From positions 992,001 through 1,056,000 of the forward strand of contig NW_026870532.1 of NCBI RefSeq assembly GCF_963576545.1: a DNA stretch of 64,000 nucleotides. Direction: 5' to 3'. Origin of the DNA: Limanda limanda. Lineage: Eukaryota; Chordata; Actinopteri; Pleuronectiformes; Pleuronectidae. Under the pieces are notes generated by a model. It was not told where the DNA came from. It did not search any database and was given only the letters and a program-made list of their open reading frames with translations. Made by a program: the position numbers and the translations under genes. Shown here one piece after another: positions 62,852 to 64,000 of this stretch; the stretch's first letter is position 1; every line of letters begins with the position of its first letter.

Positions 62852-63968
62852 AAGTTATTCAAGAATATCTCCTCAGATTTGGGGGAATTTCGTCGGTCGA
62901 CCTCTTCCGAAGGTCGTACAAGCTCGGGGATGGTACCAATCGATCCGCAGGACCCAAATTAGTCCAGATGCAACCACTTTCCAAGTCTCTCCGACCTTCA
63001 CAAAAAAAGTTATTCAAGAATATCTCTTTCTCCTATGTGCTTTCATCCCTAACCCTAACCCTAACCCTTCCGAAAGTCGGAGAAGCTCAAGGATGGTACC
63101 GATCGATGTGCGCTACCCCATTTAGTGGGGGTAGAGCCTACTTGCAAGTCTCTCCGACCTTCACAAAAAAAGTTATTCAAGAATATCTCTTTCTCCTATG
63201 TGCTTTCATCCCTAACCCTAACCCTAACCCTTCCGAAAGTCGGAGAAGCTCAAGGATGGTACCGATCGATGCGCGCTACCCCATTTAGAGGGGGTAGAGC
63301 CTACTTGCAAGTCTCTCCGACCTTCACAAAAAAAGTTATTCAAGAATATCTCCTCAGATTTGGGGGAATTTCGTCGGTCGACCTCTTCCGAAGGTCGTAC
63401 AAGCTCGGGGATGGTACCAATCGATCCGCAGGACCCAAATTAGTCCAGATGCAACCACTTTCCAAGTCTCTCCGACCTTCACAAAAAAAGTTATTCAAGA
63501 ATATCTCTTTCTCCTATGTGCTTTCATCCCTAACCCTAACCCTAACCCTTCCGAAAGTCGGAGAAGCTCAAAGATGGTACCGATCGATGCGCGCTACCCA
63601 ATTTAGTGGGGGTAGAGCCTACTTGCAAGTCTCTCCGACCTTCACAAAAAAAGTTATTCAAGAATATCTCCTCAGATTTGGGGGAATTTCGTCGGTCGAC
63701 CTCTTTCGAAGGTCGTACAAGCTCGGGGATGGTACCAATCGATCTGCAGGACCCAAATTAGTCCAGATGCAACCACTTTCCAAGTCTCTCCGACCTTCAC
63801 AAAAAAAGTTATTCAAGAATATCTCTTTCTCCTATGTGCTTTCATCCCTAACCCTAACCCTAACCCTTCCGAAAGTCGGAGAAGCTCAAGGATGGTACCG
63901 ATCGATGTGCGCTACCCCATTTAGTGGGGGTAGAGCCTACTTGCAAGTCTCTCCGACCTTCACAAAAA
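62852..63968. repeat. Terminal segment BAABABA
   Basis: Seven monomers departing from the 7406-bp unit. Markers are GATGTGCGC near 63108 and 63907, TTTAGAGGGG near 63289 (the usual TAGTGG altered), CAAAGATGG near 63572, CCCAATTT near 63600 and CTCTTTCGAAGG near 63704. It probably begins another higher-order unit that continues past the window. Confidence 0.85.
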
Positions 63969-64000
63969 AAGTTATTCAAGAATATCTCTTTCTCCTATGT
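63969..64000 (+). repeat. Partial monomer A cut by the window edge
   Basis: The last 32 bases match the first 32 of monomer A, with the A-specific TTTCTCCTATGT after the shared 20 bp. The array therefore continues to the right. The window start likewise falls at a monomer boundary in the phase used, so the array very probably extends left too. Confidence 0.95.

Larger units (their letters stand above)
1..64000 (+). repeat. Continuous two-monomer satellite array with embedded telomere hexamers
   Basis: Every base belongs to a head-to-tail array of monomers A (163 bp), a (157 bp) and B (155 bp), all in one orientation. The tiling gives 260 A, 24 a and 115 B, which sums to 63973 bp; subtracting five observed 1-bp deletions gives 63968, exactly where the last full monomer ends. 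No unique DNA, transposon, inversion or gene interrupts it. GC by hand count is about 47% for A and 48% for B. Monomer size and multimeric organisation are typical of centromeric or pericentromeric satellites; that assignment is inference. A subtelomeric or knob-like heterochromatin block is the main alternative. Confidence 0.98.

Noticed and set aside
119..63288. Many overlapping plus-strand reading frames of 60-320 codons
   Set aside because: They repeat with the satellite, start at GTG inside a conserved DNA motif, overlap one another in shifted frames, have no codon structure or known domain, and change frame with each 163-bp monomer. They are by-products of the repeat length.
1..64000. 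CRISPR array
   Set aside because: Regular spacing and a conserved 45-bp junction block look superficially similar, but the intervals are only two recurring sequences rather than unique spacers, the period is about 160 bp, and there are no cas genes.
1..64000. Primate alpha satellite or another named centromere repeat
   Set aside because: Monomer lengths (163/157/155) and sequence do not match what I know of alpha satellite (about 171 bp, CENP-B box), and I recognise no other named family. A repeat-database search would decide.
1..64000. Fungal repeat-induced point mutation as the source of variants
   Set aside because: The C-to-T changes I saw are mainly at CpG, not CpA, and the consensus is not AT-rich.
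1..64000. Mobile elements, rDNA, 5S genes or tRNA genes hidden in the array
   Set aside because: The exact monomer tiling leaves no unassigned bases and I saw no inserted non-satellite sequence on either strand.
1..64000. Bacterial or phage origin
   Set aside because: Tens of kilobases of tandem 155-163-bp satellite with TTAGGG repeats and higher-order structure is a eukaryotic pattern; no ribosome-binding sites or operons are visible.

Overview
The whole window is one head-to-tail satellite DNA array. I see no protein gene, RNA gene, mobile element, CRISPR array or unique sequence. All repeats point the same way. The host must be a eukaryote; the embedded telomere-type hexamer CCCTAA/TTAGGG fits animals, many fungi, stramenopiles and some plants, but the sequence alone does not name a species.

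Units. Two related monomers tile the window exactly. Monomer A is 163 bp and carries (CCCTAA)3CCC at its bases 41-61. A shorter form, here called a, is 157 bp and carries (CCCTAA)2CCC. Monomer B is 155 bp and has unrelated, non-telomeric sequence in that place. A and B share a 45-bp block spanning every monomer junction and a 17-bp core, so they descend from one ancestor. Walking the window gives 260 A, 24 a and 115 B (399 monomers, bases 1-63968), then 32 bases of one more A. The lengths add up exactly once five single-base deletions are allowed. B is never next to another B.

Layout (A = 163, a = 157, B = 155). 1-2719: a 1437-bp unit, about 1.9 copies. 2720-21594: a family of long higher-order units of 2556, 4482, 6082 and about 5755 bp, related by gain or loss of a 1600-bp block. 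19827-30742: a 5136-bp unit, about 2.1 copies, nearly identical, sharing private 1-bp deletions; it grew out of the previous family. 30743-31704: a short transition with unusual monomers. 31705-42427: a B-rich unit in 5764- and 4959-bp versions that differ by one 799-bp duplication and one hexamer. 42428-49347: AAAB tetramers organised as a 1288-bp unit. 49348-64000: nested 1594-, 807- and 489-bp units inside a 7406-bp unit, including pure runs of ten and eight A monomers.

Interpretation (inference): the nested, locally homogenised structure and nucleosome-scale monomers resemble centromeric or pericentromeric satellites, while the roughly 820 embedded telomere hexamers make it also a dispersed interstitial telomere-repeat array. 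Many differences between copies are CpG to TpG/CpA changes, which suggests cytosine methylation. No genes act together here; any function would be structural, such as kinetochore, heterochromatin, telomere-protein binding or non-coding transcription.
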